64,000 nt of DNA from assembly GCF_024400215.1 (NCBI RefSeq), contig NZ_CP053748.1, forward strand, positions 1,984,001 to 2,048,000, written 5' to 3'. The notes below the pieces were generated by a model that had not been told where the DNA came from, searched no databases, and saw nothing but the letters and a program-made list of their open reading frames with translations. Positions within the stretch are counted from its first letter, which is position 1; each line of letters begins with the position of its first letter. Of the stretch, positions 31,758-40,946 are shown piece by piece. A program made the position numbers and the translations under genes. Source of the stretch: Massilia sp. erpn (GTDB lineage Bacteria; Pseudomonadota; Gammaproteobacteria; Burkholderiales; Burkholderiaceae_D).

Positions 31758-32441
31758 CCATTCTGACAGCAGCGCGGCAAGACCGACTTATGCACAATTT
31801 TTTTTGCTGCGGAAATAACAGGCAGTGATTCCATGCTCGCCCGGAAGGCCTCTCTAAGTAATTGATTTATAAGGGGTGAAAAATCTGGCTGCGAGGCTGG
31901 GTCTGGTGATAACTAAAGCTTATCCCAAGGCGCCTGCAAGCTTTTTAGCCCATTCTCCACAAAGTTATCCACAAAAACTGTGGAAAAAAGAGAAAAGCCC
32001 TTAGTAAACCGTTACTTAGTCTTAATGTTAAAGTTTTTGCCGAGGATTCTGTTGCGCCGCATGAATTTTCGGTAAGCTTTCTGGTGCGGAAAGTGCTTGC
32101 CTAGGCGTAAACCTTGCCAGGCCTGCAGGCCGTGCGGCTGCTGTGGCGCAGCATGCGGGATTTTTGACAGTTTGATGACAAAAAATGCTTGATTTCAGGC
32201 GAAAACTTGTCCCTAAATACTTCACTTATGCACAGAGCGCAGAAAAATATGTGGTTTTAGGCTGCCCTGGGGCGTGTTTTGCAAGTGTTTGATTATTAAA
32301 GAGAAAAATTGCCGTTTTGGGGGCTGCCCGCAGGGAATGCGGGAGGGGCGACGAGCAGGACGCTAGAAAGCCCGCCCATTGTCCACAAAGTTATCCCCAG
32401 AATCTGTGGATAGTTCAAAACGGCGGGAAAAACAGGTTCGA
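31758..32441. other. AT-rich noncoding region with DnaA-box cluster between hemE and priA
   Basis: No convincing gene is visible in about 680 bp of unusually AT-rich DNA. Three exact matches to the DnaA box TTATNCACA, all in the same orientation, are at 31788-31796 (TTATGCACA), 31965-31973 (TTATCCACA) and 32226-32234 (TTATGCACA). One-mismatch boxes are at 31953-31961, 31979-31987 (minus), 32379-32387, 32391-32399 and 32405-32413 (minus). Boxes are densest at 31953-31987 and 32379-32413; the second cluster lies just before the priA start. AT-rich tracts lie between (for example around 31980-32040 and 32280-32320). It could be an origin-like or DnaA-titrating locus, or the DnaA-responsive promoter of priA. 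The boxes are seen directly; the role is inference. Confidence 0.6.
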
Positions 32442-34463
32442 ATGGCGCATTGCATCCTTAGAATTGCCCTCGATACGCCGCTGAATGCGGTCTTCGATTA
32501 CCGCTGGGCTTGCGAGCCGGGCCAGGAACCGCTGGTCGGCCAGCTGGCCCTGGTGCCGTTCGCGCGGCGCGAGGTGGTGGGCCTGATCGTGGCCATCGCG
32601 CAAGAGAGCGAGGTGGCCGAGGACAAGCTCAAGGATGCGCTGGCCGTGCGCAGCCAGCTGGCGCCGCTGTCGGCCCAGTGGCTGGCCCTGGCCGGTTTCG
32701 CCGCCGACTATTACCAGCGTCCGCTGGGCGAGGTGGCCCTGCCCGGCTTGCCCAAGAATCTGCGCGTGCTGACCACGGTGGCGCTCGACCGCGCCATCAA
32801 GAAGCTGGGCAAGCTCGATGAACCGCACGACCCGACGCCGGCCGGCATGCCGGTGCTCAATCCGGCGCAGCAGGCGGCCGCTGACTTCATCGGCGGCGCC
32901 ACGGGCTTCCAGCCGGCCCTGCTGTATGGCGTGACGGGCAGCGGCAAGACCGAAGTCTATCTGCAGGCTTGCGCCCAGGTGCTGGCGCGCGATCCGGCGG
33001 CGCAGATCCTGATCCTGGTGCCGGAAATCAATTTGACGCCCCAGCTCGAAGGCAATATCCGCGCCCGTTTCCCGGGCCTGATGCTGGCCACCCTGCACAG
33101 CAGCCTGTCCGAGGGCGAGCGCATGCTGCACTGGCTGGCCGCGCATGAGGGGCGGGCGCGCATCGTGCTGGGGACGCGGCTGTCCATCCTCGCTTCGCTG
33201 CCGCGCCTGCAACTGATCGTGATCGACGAGGAACACGATCCCTCGTACAAGCAGCAGGAAGGCTTGCGCTATTCGGCGCGCGACCTGGCCGTGTGGCGCG
33301 CCTGGCAGTTGCGCATTCCCATCGTGCTCGGTTCGGCCACGCCTTCGCTGGAAAGCTGGCACCATGCCCAGTCCGGCCGCTACCGCCTGCTCGAGCTGCG
33401 CGAGCGCGCCGTGCAGCAAGCCGTGCTGCCGACCGTCAAGCTGATCGACCTCGAGCGCGACAAGCCGCGCGACGGCCTCAGCGCCAACCTGCTGGCGGCG
33501 CTGCGCCAGCGCATGGCGCGCGGCGAGCAATCGCTGCTGTTTTTGAACCGGCGCGGTTATGCGCCCGTGATCTGCTGCGAATCCTGCGGCTGGGTCAGCG
33601 AGTGCAAGCGCTGCACGGCGCATATGGTGCTGCACCGGCCCGAACACCGCCTGCGCTGCCACCACTGCAGCCTGGAGCTGCGCATCCCGCGCCACTGCCC
33701 CGACTGCGGCAATGTGGACTTGCAGCCGGTCGGGCGCGGCACCCAGCGTATTGAGGAAGCTTTGCAGCAGATGTTCCCCGAAGCGCGCATTTTGCGCATC
33801 GATGCCGACTCCACGCGGCGCAAGGGCAGTGCGCGCGAAGCTTTCGACACGGTGCACCGGGGCGAGGTCGACATCCTGATCGGCACGCAGATGGTGGCCA
33901 AGGGACATGACTTCAAGAAGCTGACTTTAGTCGGCATTTTGAACCCCGATGCGGCCCTGTTCTCGCAGGATTACCGCGCCAGCGAGCGCCTGTTCGCGCA
34001 GCTGATGCAGGTGGCCGGGCGCGCTGGGCGCGCCGCGCAGAAGGAGGGCGGCAGCGCCAGCGAAGTGCTGATCCAGACCCGCTATGCGCGCCATCCGCTG
34101 TACGGGGCCGTGGTGGCCCACGATTTCGACCATTTCGCCAGCGCCCTGCTGGCCGAGCGGGCCCAGGCCGGCCTGCCGCCCTATCTGTTCCAGGCCCTGC
34201 TGCGCGCCGAAGCGGCCGAGCTGGCCGTGGCGCTCGACTTCCTGCGCGCCGCGCGCGACTGCACGGCGCACGAGGGCATCACCGTCAACGAGCCGATCCC
34301 GATGAGCATGACGCGCGTGCACAATGTCGAGCGCGCCCAGCTGCTGGTCGAATCGGCTTCGCGGCCGGCCCTGCAAGCCTTCCTCAAGGAGTGGACGGCG
34401 GCCCTGCGCGCGCTCAAGTCGCGCGTCAAATGGTCGCTCGAGGTCGATCCGCTGGATATCTAG
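32442..34463 (+). CDS. priA: Primosomal protein N' (replication restart helicase PriA)
   Basis: 673-residue 3'-to-5' helicase that reloads DnaB at stalled forks. The start is taken at the ATG giving MAHCILRIALDTPLNAVFDY, the usual PriA N-terminus. The frame extends 21 codons upstream into the DnaA-box region, which I regard as untranslated. The helicase Walker A is YGVTGSGKTEVYLQ near residue 165 and motif II is VIDEEHDPSYKQ. The zinc-binding cysteines appear as CCESCGWVSECKRC and CHHCSL...CPDCG near residues 380-430. Its stop overlaps that of the convergent LysR gene. Confidence 0.96.
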   Translation: MAHCILRIALDTPLNAVFDYRWACEPGQEPLVGQLALVPFARREVVGLIVAIAQESEVAEDKLKDALAVRSQLAPLSAQWLALAGFAADYYQRPLGEVALPGLPKNLRVLTTVALDRAIKKLGKLDEPHDPTPAGMPVLNPAQQAAADFIGGATGFQPALLYGVTGSGKTEVYLQACAQVLARDPAAQILILVPEINLTPQLEGNIRARFPGLMLATLHSSLSEGERMLHWLAAHEGRARIVLGTRLSILASLPRLQLIVIDEEHDPSYKQQEGLRYSARDLAVWRAWQLRIPIVLGSATPSLESWHHAQSGRYRLLELRERAVQQAVLPTVKLIDLERDKPRDGLSANLLAALRQRMARGEQSLLFLNRRGYAPVICCESCGWVSECKRCTAHMVLHRPEHRLRCHHCSLELRIPRHCPDCGNVDLQPVGRGTQRIEEALQQMFPEARILRIDADSTRRKGSAREAFDTVHRGEVDILIGTQMVAKGHDFKKLTLVGILNPDAALFSQDYRASERLFAQLMQVAGRAGRAAQKEGGSASEVLIQTRYARHPLYGAVVAHDFDHFASALLAERAQAGLPPYLFQALLRAEAAELAVALDFLRAARDCTAHEGITVNEPIPMSMTRVHNVERAQLLVESASRPALQAFLKEWTAALRALKSRVKWSLEVDPLDI

Positions 34464-35356
34464 GGTTGGACCAGGTAGCGCCGCGCCGTGGTCAGCACTT
34501 GCTCCGACAGCGCGCGCGTAAACGGCGTGTCGAGCTGCCAGCTGTGCCAATTGAGTTCGACATCGAGGTAGGCGCCCGGCGCCAGGTCGATCAGCGTGCC
34601 CTGCGCCAAGCCATGCGCCGCCTGCAGATACGGCAGCAAGCCATAGGCCAGGCCGCCGTACAGGCAGTCGGTCAGCGCGGTCGAGAGCGGCACCTTGTGG
34701 TGCGGGAAGGCGCGTTTGACGTCCAGGTGCTGGGCCAGGAAGCGCGCCGTCAGTTCCAGTTCGTGGGTCACGGCCGGGGCCAGTTGCACGGCTTCGGCGC
34801 TGAAGCCGTCGCCGAACCAGCGCTTGGCAAAGGCCGGCGTGGCGACGCAGACATGGCGCATGCCGCCCAGCGGCGTGACGCTGGCGCCGTTCAATTCGGC
34901 CGGCGGCAGGGCGCCGGCGGCGGCCACGCAGCCGAACACGCTGCCTTCGCGCAGCAAGTGCAGGGCGGCGTCGCGTTCGAGCTGCTGCACTTCGAGCTGG
35001 CAGCGCGGCGGCGCCAGCAGCGGCCCCAGGCTCAACGGGAACCAGGTCGCCAGGCTGGCGGCGTCCACGGCGACGGCAATTTCCGGCATGCTGACCGTGT
35101 TGCCGAGGTCGATGTCCAGGGCCGCTTCCATCAGTTTGACGTTGCGGTAATGCGAAATCAGGCGCTGGCCGAGGCCGGTGGGCAGGGCGGGCGCCCCACG
35201 CACGATGAGCAGGCGGCCTGCCGCATCTTCCAGCGCCTTGATACGCTGGGATACGGCGGGCTGGGAAATCCCCAGCGCCAGGGCCGCCTTCTCGAAACTG
35301 CCGTGGCTGGCCACGGCATCCAGCACCGCCAGCGCGCGGTAGTCCAGATTTTCCAT
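34460..35356 (-). CDS. argP: LysR-family regulator, ArgP/IciA type
   Basis: 298-residue LysR regulator. The N-terminal winged helix-turn-helix is MENLDYRALAVLDAVASHGS, then EKAALALGISQPAVSQRIKALE. The overall pattern (AVSQRIKALEDAAGRLLIVRG) fits the ArgP subgroup, which in E. coli controls the lysine/arginine exporter gene argO and was also described as IciA, binding the AT-rich 13-mers of oriC. No argO is adjacent. The divergent neighbour is a flavin disulfide reductase. The subgroup name is less certain than the LysR family. Confidence 0.8.
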   Translation of the reverse strand: MENLDYRALAVLDAVASHGSFEKAALALGISQPAVSQRIKALEDAAGRLLIVRGAPALPTGLGQRLISHYRNVKLMEAALDIDLGNTVSMPEIAVAVDAASLATWFPLSLGPLLAPPRCQLEVQQLERDAALHLLREGSVFGCVAAAGALPPAELNGASVTPLGGMRHVCVATPAFAKRWFGDGFSAEAVQLAPAVTHELELTARFLAQHLDVKRAFPHHKVPLSTALTDCLYGGLAYGLLPYLQAAHGLAQGTLIDLAPGAYLDVELNWHSWQLDTPFTRALSEQVLTTARRYLVQP

Positions 35357-35474
35357 AAGTTGTACTTATACATTTCGACAAAGATAAGCAATACTAATAC
35401 CAACCGTGTCACTTGTCAGCAAGCGCGCGCCTGAAAGTGTAGTATCGGCAGACTAATTCCCCATGAGGCAGCGC

Positions 35475-36917
35475 ATGAAGACGATAACTTGCGATGTGGC
35501 AGTCATTGGCGCCGGCACGGCCGGCTTGAGCGCTTACCGCCAGGCGCGCGCCGCCGGCCGGCACGCCGTGCTGATCGAAGACGGTCCCTACGGCACGACC
35601 TGCGCCCGCGTCGGCTGCATGCCGAGCAAGCTCCTGATTGCCGCCGCCGAGGCGGCCCACGCCGTGGCCGCCGCGCCCGCGTTTGGCGTCCATCCCGGGC
35701 CGCCGCGCATCGATGGCGCCGCCGTCATGGCGCGCGTGCGGCGCGAACGCGACCGCTTTGTCGGCTTCGTGCTGGAGAATATGGCGCAGCTGCCGGCCGA
35801 GGATATGGTGCGCGGCCAGGCGCGCTTCAGCGGCCCGCGCACCCTCGTGGTGGACGAGCACACCACGGTCGAGGCCGCTGCCATCGTGATCGCCACCGGT
35901 TCCCGCCCCATCGTGCCGGCCGCCTGGCGCGCGGCGGGCGAGCGCGTGATCAGCAGTGACGCCGTGTTCGAGTGGACCGAGCTGCCGGCCGCCGTGGCCG
36001 TGGTCGGCAGCGGCGTGATCGGGCTGGAGCTGGGCCAGGCCCTGCACCGGCTGGGCGTGCGCGTGGCCCTGTATGCGCGCGGCGACAGCGTGGCCCAGCT
36101 CGGCGATCCGCTGGTGCTGGCGGCGGCGCGCGCGGTCCTGGCCGAGGAGCTCGACCTGCGTTTCCAGACTCAGGTCGCGGCCATCGAGGCCGAGGGCGAG
36201 GGCTTGCTGCTGCGCAGCCAGGGGCCGGACGGCGCGGCGCGCAGCGAGCGCTATGACTATGTGCTGGCCGCCATCGGCCGCGCGCCGAATGTGGATGGCC
36301 TGAACCTGGCGGCGGCCGGCATCGCGCTCGACGGCGACGGCGTGCCCGTCTATGACCGCCACACCATGCAGTGCGGCAATAGCGCCATCTTCATCGCGGG
36401 CGATGCCAGCGACGAGCTGCCCCTGCTGGGCGAGGCGGCCGACCAGGGCAAGATCGCCGGCCGCAACGCCGCCGCCTTCCCGGCCGTGGAAGCGGGCTTG
36501 CGCCGCACGCCGCTGACCATCGCCTTCAGCGAGCCGCAGATCGTGACCCTGGGCGCCGGCTATGAGGAGCTGTGCCGCAGCCACGAGGGCCGCTTCGCCG
36601 CCGGCAAGGTGGACTTCGCCGACCAGGGCCGCAGCCGCGTCATGCTGCAAAACAAGGGGCTGCTGCGGGTGTATGGCGAATACGGCAGCGGCCGCTTTCT
36701 GGGCGCCGAGCTGATCGGGCCGCGCGCCGAGCACCTGGGCCATCTGCTGGCCTGGGCCTGCCAGGCCGGCCTCACGGTGCGCGCCATGCTCGACATGCCG
36801 TTTTACCATCCCGTCATCGAAGAGGGCGTGCGCACCGCCCTGCGCGAGCTGGCCGAGCACCTGGCGACCACGCCGCCGCCCTCCCAGCCCTGTCCCGACT
36901 GCACGCCCTGCACCTGA
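35475..36917 (+). CDS. Class I pyridine-nucleotide disulfide oxidoreductase (dihydrolipoyl dehydrogenase-like)
   Basis: 480 residues from the ATG at 35475 (GAGG upstream); another ATG four codons earlier (35463) is possible. An FAD site AVIGAGTAGLSAYRQARAAG opens the protein. The redox-active disulfide motif is TTCARVGCMPSK (CX4C kept). An NAD-binding GSGVIGLELGQAL is near residue 180, the second FAD segment IFIAGDASDELPLLGEA follows, and the C-terminal His-Glu catalytic pair is in FYHPVIEEGVRTAL. It resembles stand-alone Lpd-like enzymes rather than the Lpd of a 2-oxoacid complex. The end carries a cysteine-rich tail, CPDCTPCT. Substrate unknown. Confidence 0.82.
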   Translation: MKTITCDVAVIGAGTAGLSAYRQARAAGRHAVLIEDGPYGTTCARVGCMPSKLLIAAAEAAHAVAAAPAFGVHPGPPRIDGAAVMARVRRERDRFVGFVLENMAQLPAEDMVRGQARFSGPRTLVVDEHTTVEAAAIVIATGSRPIVPAAWRAAGERVISSDAVFEWTELPAAVAVVGSGVIGLELGQALHRLGVRVALYARGDSVAQLGDPLVLAAARAVLAEELDLRFQTQVAAIEAEGEGLLLRSQGPDGAARSERYDYVLAAIGRAPNVDGLNLAAAGIALDGDGVPVYDRHTMQCGNSAIFIAGDASDELPLLGEAADQGKIAGRNAAAFPAVEAGLRRTPLTIAFSEPQIVTLGAGYEELCRSHEGRFAAGKVDFADQGRSRVMLQNKGLLRVYGEYGSGRFLGAELIGPRAEHLGHLLAWACQAGLTVRAMLDMPFYHPVIEEGVRTALRELAEHLATTPPPSQPCPDCTPCT

Positions 36918-37126
36918 GGCCGGGCCGGTGGGCGTGCATACAACAGTGGCATGCCGGATGCGCGCGCCGGTAACACTTTCCTGCTTGAGAATTTTACATT
37001 CTGATATAAACTATTGATCCTAGGAAATGGGATAGGCCCTCACGCCTATCCGCAATCTTGCGCGCATTCAATCCCGGCCTACCCTGAACAGGCCTCCCTT
37101 GCATTCGCGGCAATGACGGAGGCGGA

Positions 37127-38248
37127 ATGGCGATACGGCGCATCACACACGGCGATATCCGGCTGGGGCAGACCCTGGCCTGGAATGTTTATGGCGAAAA
37201 CGGCGCCCTGCTGGTGCGCCAGGGTTTTGTGCTGGCCAGCGAGGCCCAGGTCGACAATCTGGTCGAACGCGGCTTCATCGAAGACAGCAGCCTGGATACG
37301 CTCAAGGAATACAAAGACCCGCCCTCCGTGCTGCGCATGCTGAACGAAGCCGCCCAGCGCCTGCAGGCCGTGCTGCCCGCGCTGGCGGCCGGCACGACCG
37401 GCTTGCGCGGCGAACTGGAAGCCATCGCCGCCCTGGTGGGGGAGGCTGTCGCCACCAATGCCGACGTGGCCGTGGCCTGCATTCTGCACAACCAGCAGGC
37501 CGTGGCCTACGAAGTGCGGCACTGCATCGATGCCGCCGTGGTGGCGCAGACCGTGGCGCTGGCGCTGAAGAAAAGCGCGGATGAGATCCGCACCCTGACC
37601 CTGGCCGCGCTGACCATGAATGTAGGCATGCTCGGTCATCAACAGCGCCTGCATGGCGACACCGCGCCGCTATCCGAGGCCGACAAGCGCATCGTGCGCG
37701 AGCATCCGCAGGTCAGCGCCGTGCTGCTGCGCCGCGCCGGCATCGAGGACAACGACTGGATCGCCTGCGTGCTGGCCCACCACGAAAACGAGGATGGCAG
37801 CGGCTACCCGCTGGGCAAGGCCGGCGCCGCGATTCCCGAACTGGCCAAGCTGCTGGCGCTGGCCGACCGCTACTGCGCCCGCGTTTCCGAGCGGCGCTAC
37901 CGCAAGCCCATGCTGCCCAACCAGGCCTTGCGCGACATCCTGCTCGAAGCGCGCAGCACGCTCGACGCGCAGATCGCCTCGGTGCTGATCCGCGAGCTGG
38001 GGATTTATCCGATCGGCAGCTATGTGCGCCTGCTGAACGGCGAAGTGGGCGTGGTGGCGCGCAAGGGGCTGAACTCCACCGCACCCTGGGTCGAATCCAT
38101 CATCGGCCCGCGCGGCGCGCCGCTCGACGTTTTCCTGCAGCGCGACACGCGCGGCGACCTGAATGGCATCCGCGACGTGCTGAGCGCGTCCCAGGTCGGC
38201 CTCACGCTGCGCATGGACCGCATCTGGGGCCGCGCCGCCGCGCTGTAA
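37127..38248 (+). CDS. HD-GYP-related protein with degenerate HD dyad
   Basis: 373 residues; ATG preceded by GGAGGCGGA. A small N-terminal domain (about residues 1-90) precedes an HD-GYP-like domain (about 125-270). The first metal histidine (VRHCIDAAVV), the downstream REHPQVSAVLL, the HHENEDGSGYP signature and a later LADRY Asp are all present. The central His-Asp dyad normally in LHDIGK is replaced by Met164-Asn165 (LTMNVGMLG). HD-GYP enzymes hydrolyse cyclic di-GMP; without the dyad this protein is probably a binding or regulatory paralogue. It is monocistronic, with a 209-bp upstream gap that contains nothing I can name. Confidence 0.8.
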   Translation: MAIRRITHGDIRLGQTLAWNVYGENGALLVRQGFVLASEAQVDNLVERGFIEDSSLDTLKEYKDPPSVLRMLNEAAQRLQAVLPALAAGTTGLRGELEAIAALVGEAVATNADVAVACILHNQQAVAYEVRHCIDAAVVAQTVALALKKSADEIRTLTLAALTMNVGMLGHQQRLHGDTAPLSEADKRIVREHPQVSAVLLRRAGIEDNDWIACVLAHHENEDGSGYPLGKAGAAIPELAKLLALADRYCARVSERRYRKPMLPNQALRDILLEARSTLDAQIASVLIRELGIYPIGSYVRLLNGEVGVVARKGLNSTAPWVESIIGPRGAPLDVFLQRDTRGDLNGIRDVLSASQVGLTLRMDRIWGRAAAL

Positions 38249-38255
38249 GCGCGCC

Positions 38256-38738
38256 TCAGTTCAGGGTGGCGTCCAGGCGGCCATCGGCGATCAGCTCGCG
38301 CAACACGCGGATGGTGTCGATGTCCGATTCCACATAGGCCGAGCGGCGGAAATCGTCATACATGGCATTGGCCGCATCGGTGGCCGCGTCGTGCCCATCG
38401 TCGTACTGGAAACGCACGAACAGCACCTCGGGCTGCGGCGACTCGATCGACATCACCAGGCTGGAAGCGCTGATTTCGCCCTGGGCCGGCACCTCGTAGC
38501 GGATGCGGTCGGGCTGTTCGAGCAGCACGCGGTCGACGATCACCACCTGGCCGTAGCGCAGGCGGCGGCGGAAACCGCCGGCCGTGCGCTCGTCGATCTG
38601 GCATTCGTCCAGATGCGGCACGAAGAGCTTGGGCGACTCGGCGCGCAGCACCAGGCCGCGCCACAGCTGGGCGGCGCTGATGGTGTCGACCAGCGGGTTG
38701 AGCGGATCGTTGATTTCGATGAGGTGTTCAAATTTCAT
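38256..38738 (-). CDS. SRPBCC-fold protein (DUF1857-like)
   Basis: 160-residue soluble protein starting KFEHLIEINDPLNPLVDTIS, then QLWRGLVLRAESPKLFVPHL, which matches the DUF1857/AtaL-like SRPBCC (START-like) group. That fold forms a pocket for small hydrophobic ligands; no ligand is known. It is convergent with the HD-GYP-like gene (7-bp gap) and divergent from rep. Confidence 0.75.
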   Translation of the reverse strand: MKFEHLIEINDPLNPLVDTISAAQLWRGLVLRAESPKLFVPHLDECQIDERTAGGFRRRLRYGQVVIVDRVLLEQPDRIRYEVPAQGEISASSLVMSIESPQPEVLFVRFQYDDGHDAATDAANAMYDDFRRSAYVESDIDTIRVLRELIADGRLDATLN

Positions 38739-38863
38739 AAGACTGTCCGGCGGAATGGCTGGCCTGTGGTGGCCCTGGCACCACTATATTCCGGCGCGCG
38801 GGCAATAATCAATGGGCAAGGCGGTACAATGCTCCGCTGTACCGCCCATCCCGTCTGGAAATC

Positions 38864-40936
38864 ATGTCCAATGCACCACAGTTTGGCCTGAACGGCCCGC
38901 AAAGCGAAGCCGTGCTCTATCTCGACGGTCCCGCCCTTGTGCTGGCCGGGGCCGGTTCGGGCAAGACGCGCGTGATCACGCAGAAAATCACCCATCTGAT
39001 CGAAGACCGGGGCTACGACCCGCGCACCATCGCCGCCCTGACCTTCACCAACAAGGCCGCGCTGGAAATGCAGGAGCGCGTCGGCAAGCTGCTGAAACAG
39101 CCGCGCCAGGCCAAGCTGCTGACGGTGTCGACCTTCCACTCGCTGGGCGTGAAAATCCTGCGCCAGGAAGCCAACCACCTGGGCTTGAAAGACCGCTTCT
39201 CCATCATGGACAGCGACGATTGCTATTCCCTGGTGCAGGACCTGGCCATCACCACCGACAAGCAGCTCATCCGCGGCATCCAGAACGATATCTCGCTGTG
39301 GAAGAACGGCCTGGTGACGCCGGACGAAGCGCTGCGCAACGCGAAAGACGAGGACGAGGCGCAGTCGGCGCGCATCTACGGCAGTTATGTGGCGACCTTG
39401 AGCGCCTACCAGGCCGTCGATTTCGACGACTTGATCCGCCTGCCGGTGGAACTGTTCCGCAACAACGGCCAGGTGCGCGACAAATGGCAGCGCCGCCTGC
39501 GCTACCTGCTGGTCGACGAATACCAGGACACCAATACCTGCCAGTACGAGCTGGTCAAGCTGATGGTCACGGGCCTCGGCAAGAAACCCATGTTCACCGC
39601 CGTCGGCGACGACGACCAGGCCATCTACGCCTGGCGCGGCGCGACCATCGAGAACCTGAGCAATCTGCAGGTCGATTTCCCCGACCTGCGCCTGATCAAG
39701 CTGGAACAGAATTACCGCTCCACCACGCGCATCCTGCAGGCGGCCAATGCGGTGATCAGCAACAATCCCAAGCTGTTCGAAAAGGCGCTGTGGTCGGAGC
39801 ACGGCCTGGGCGAGCCGATCAAGGTGCATGCCATGCCCAACGACGAGCAGGAAGCCGACCAGGTGGCGATCATGATTTCGGCCGACCACTTCGAGCGCAA
39901 GAACAAGTGGTCGGACTACGCCATCCTGTACCGTGGCAACCACCAGGCGCGCGTGATCGAGCAGGCATTGCGCAACCAGCGCATCCCCTACACGATCTCC
40001 GGTGGCCAGAGCTTCTTCGACAAGGCCGAGATCAAGGACATCATCGCTTACCTGCGCCTGCTGGCCAACCAGGACGACGATCCCGCCTTCATCCGCGCCG
40101 TCACCACGCCAAGGCGCGGCATCGGCCAGTCCACGCTGGAGGCGCTCGGTTCCTTCTCGGGCCAGTGGCAATGCTCGCTGTTCGAAGCCGTGTTCAAGGG
40201 CGGCATCGAAGCCAAGCTGACCGACCGCCAGCTCAAGCCTCTGCGCGACTTCTGCAATTTCATCAGCGACCTGGAAGCGCGCGCCACGCGTCCCGGCCCT
40301 TCCGGCAGCGGCGACAACGCAGCCCAGGTACTGGACGATATGATGGAAGCCATCCATTACGAGCACTATCTGTACGACTCGTTCGAAGAGCGCGCGGCGC
40401 AGAGCAAGTACCAGAACGTGCTCGATTTCGTCAACTGGCTGAAAGACCGTGGGCGTGGCGGCAAGGACCGCGACGGCGAGGAAAAAAATGTGCTGGAGCT
40501 GACGCAGATGGTGGCGCTGATGTCCATGCTGGACGGAAAGGACGAGGAACCGGACGCGATCCGCATGTCCACCCTGCACGCCTCGAAAGGGCTGGAATAT
40601 CCGCACGTCTTCCTGGTCGGCGTGGAGGAGGGCATCCTGCCGCACAAGGGCGATCCGGACGCGCCGGTGGAAACCCTGGCCCAGCGCATCGAGGAAGAGC
40701 GGCGCCTGATGTATGTCGGCATCACGCGCGCCCAGCGCACCCTGCAGATCACCTGGTGCAAGAAGCGCAAGCGCGGCGGCGAGCATGTGCACTGCGATGT
40801 GTCGCGCTTCATCGCCGAAATGCAGCTCGACGTGGGCGATGCCCCGCCCAAGGAAAGCGAAGTCCTGACCCCGCGCGAACGCCTGGCGCGCATGAAGGAG
40901 CTGCTGGCCACGCCGAAGGACGTCAAGCCGGCGTAA
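38864..40936 (+). CDS. rep: ATP-dependent DNA helicase Rep
   Basis: 690-residue superfamily 1A helicase that unwinds 3'-to-5' and clears proteins ahead of replication forks. Motifs are: I LAGAGSGKTRVIT; Ia AALTFTNKAALEMQERV; II VDEYQDTN; III AVGDDDQAIYAWRGA; IV LEQNYRS; V MSTLHASKGLEYPHVFLVG; and VI EERRLMYVGITRAQ. The motif II/III wording (DEYQDTN, DDDQAIYAWRGA) and the length favour Rep over UvrD. It is monocistronic, divergent from the DUF1857 gene. Confidence 0.93.
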   Translation: MSNAPQFGLNGPQSEAVLYLDGPALVLAGAGSGKTRVITQKITHLIEDRGYDPRTIAALTFTNKAALEMQERVGKLLKQPRQAKLLTVSTFHSLGVKILRQEANHLGLKDRFSIMDSDDCYSLVQDLAITTDKQLIRGIQNDISLWKNGLVTPDEALRNAKDEDEAQSARIYGSYVATLSAYQAVDFDDLIRLPVELFRNNGQVRDKWQRRLRYLLVDEYQDTNTCQYELVKLMVTGLGKKPMFTAVGDDDQAIYAWRGATIENLSNLQVDFPDLRLIKLEQNYRSTTRILQAANAVISNNPKLFEKALWSEHGLGEPIKVHAMPNDEQEADQVAIMISADHFERKNKWSDYAILYRGNHQARVIEQALRNQRIPYTISGGQSFFDKAEIKDIIAYLRLLANQDDDPAFIRAVTTPRRGIGQSTLEALGSFSGQWQCSLFEAVFKGGIEAKLTDRQLKPLRDFCNFISDLEARATRPGPSGSGDNAAQVLDDMMEAIHYEHYLYDSFEERAAQSKYQNVLDFVNWLKDRGRGGKDRDGEEKNVLELTQMVALMSMLDGKDEEPDAIRMSTLHASKGLEYPHVFLVGVEEGILPHKGDPDAPVETLAQRIEEERRLMYVGITRAQRTLQITWCKKRKRGGEHVHCDVSRFIAEMQLDVGDAPPKESEVLTPRERLARMKELLATPKDVKPA

Positions 40937-40946
40937 GGCCGGCCGT

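Noticed and set aside
32028..32225. Possible 65-codon gene in the hemE-priA gap
   Set aside because: No ribosome site, odd composition, and lies in the DnaA-box region; treated as noncoding.
32379..32441. Upstream extension of priA
   Set aside because: The added residues are unlike PriA N-termini and overlap DnaA-box-like sites; the ATG at 32442 fits the family.
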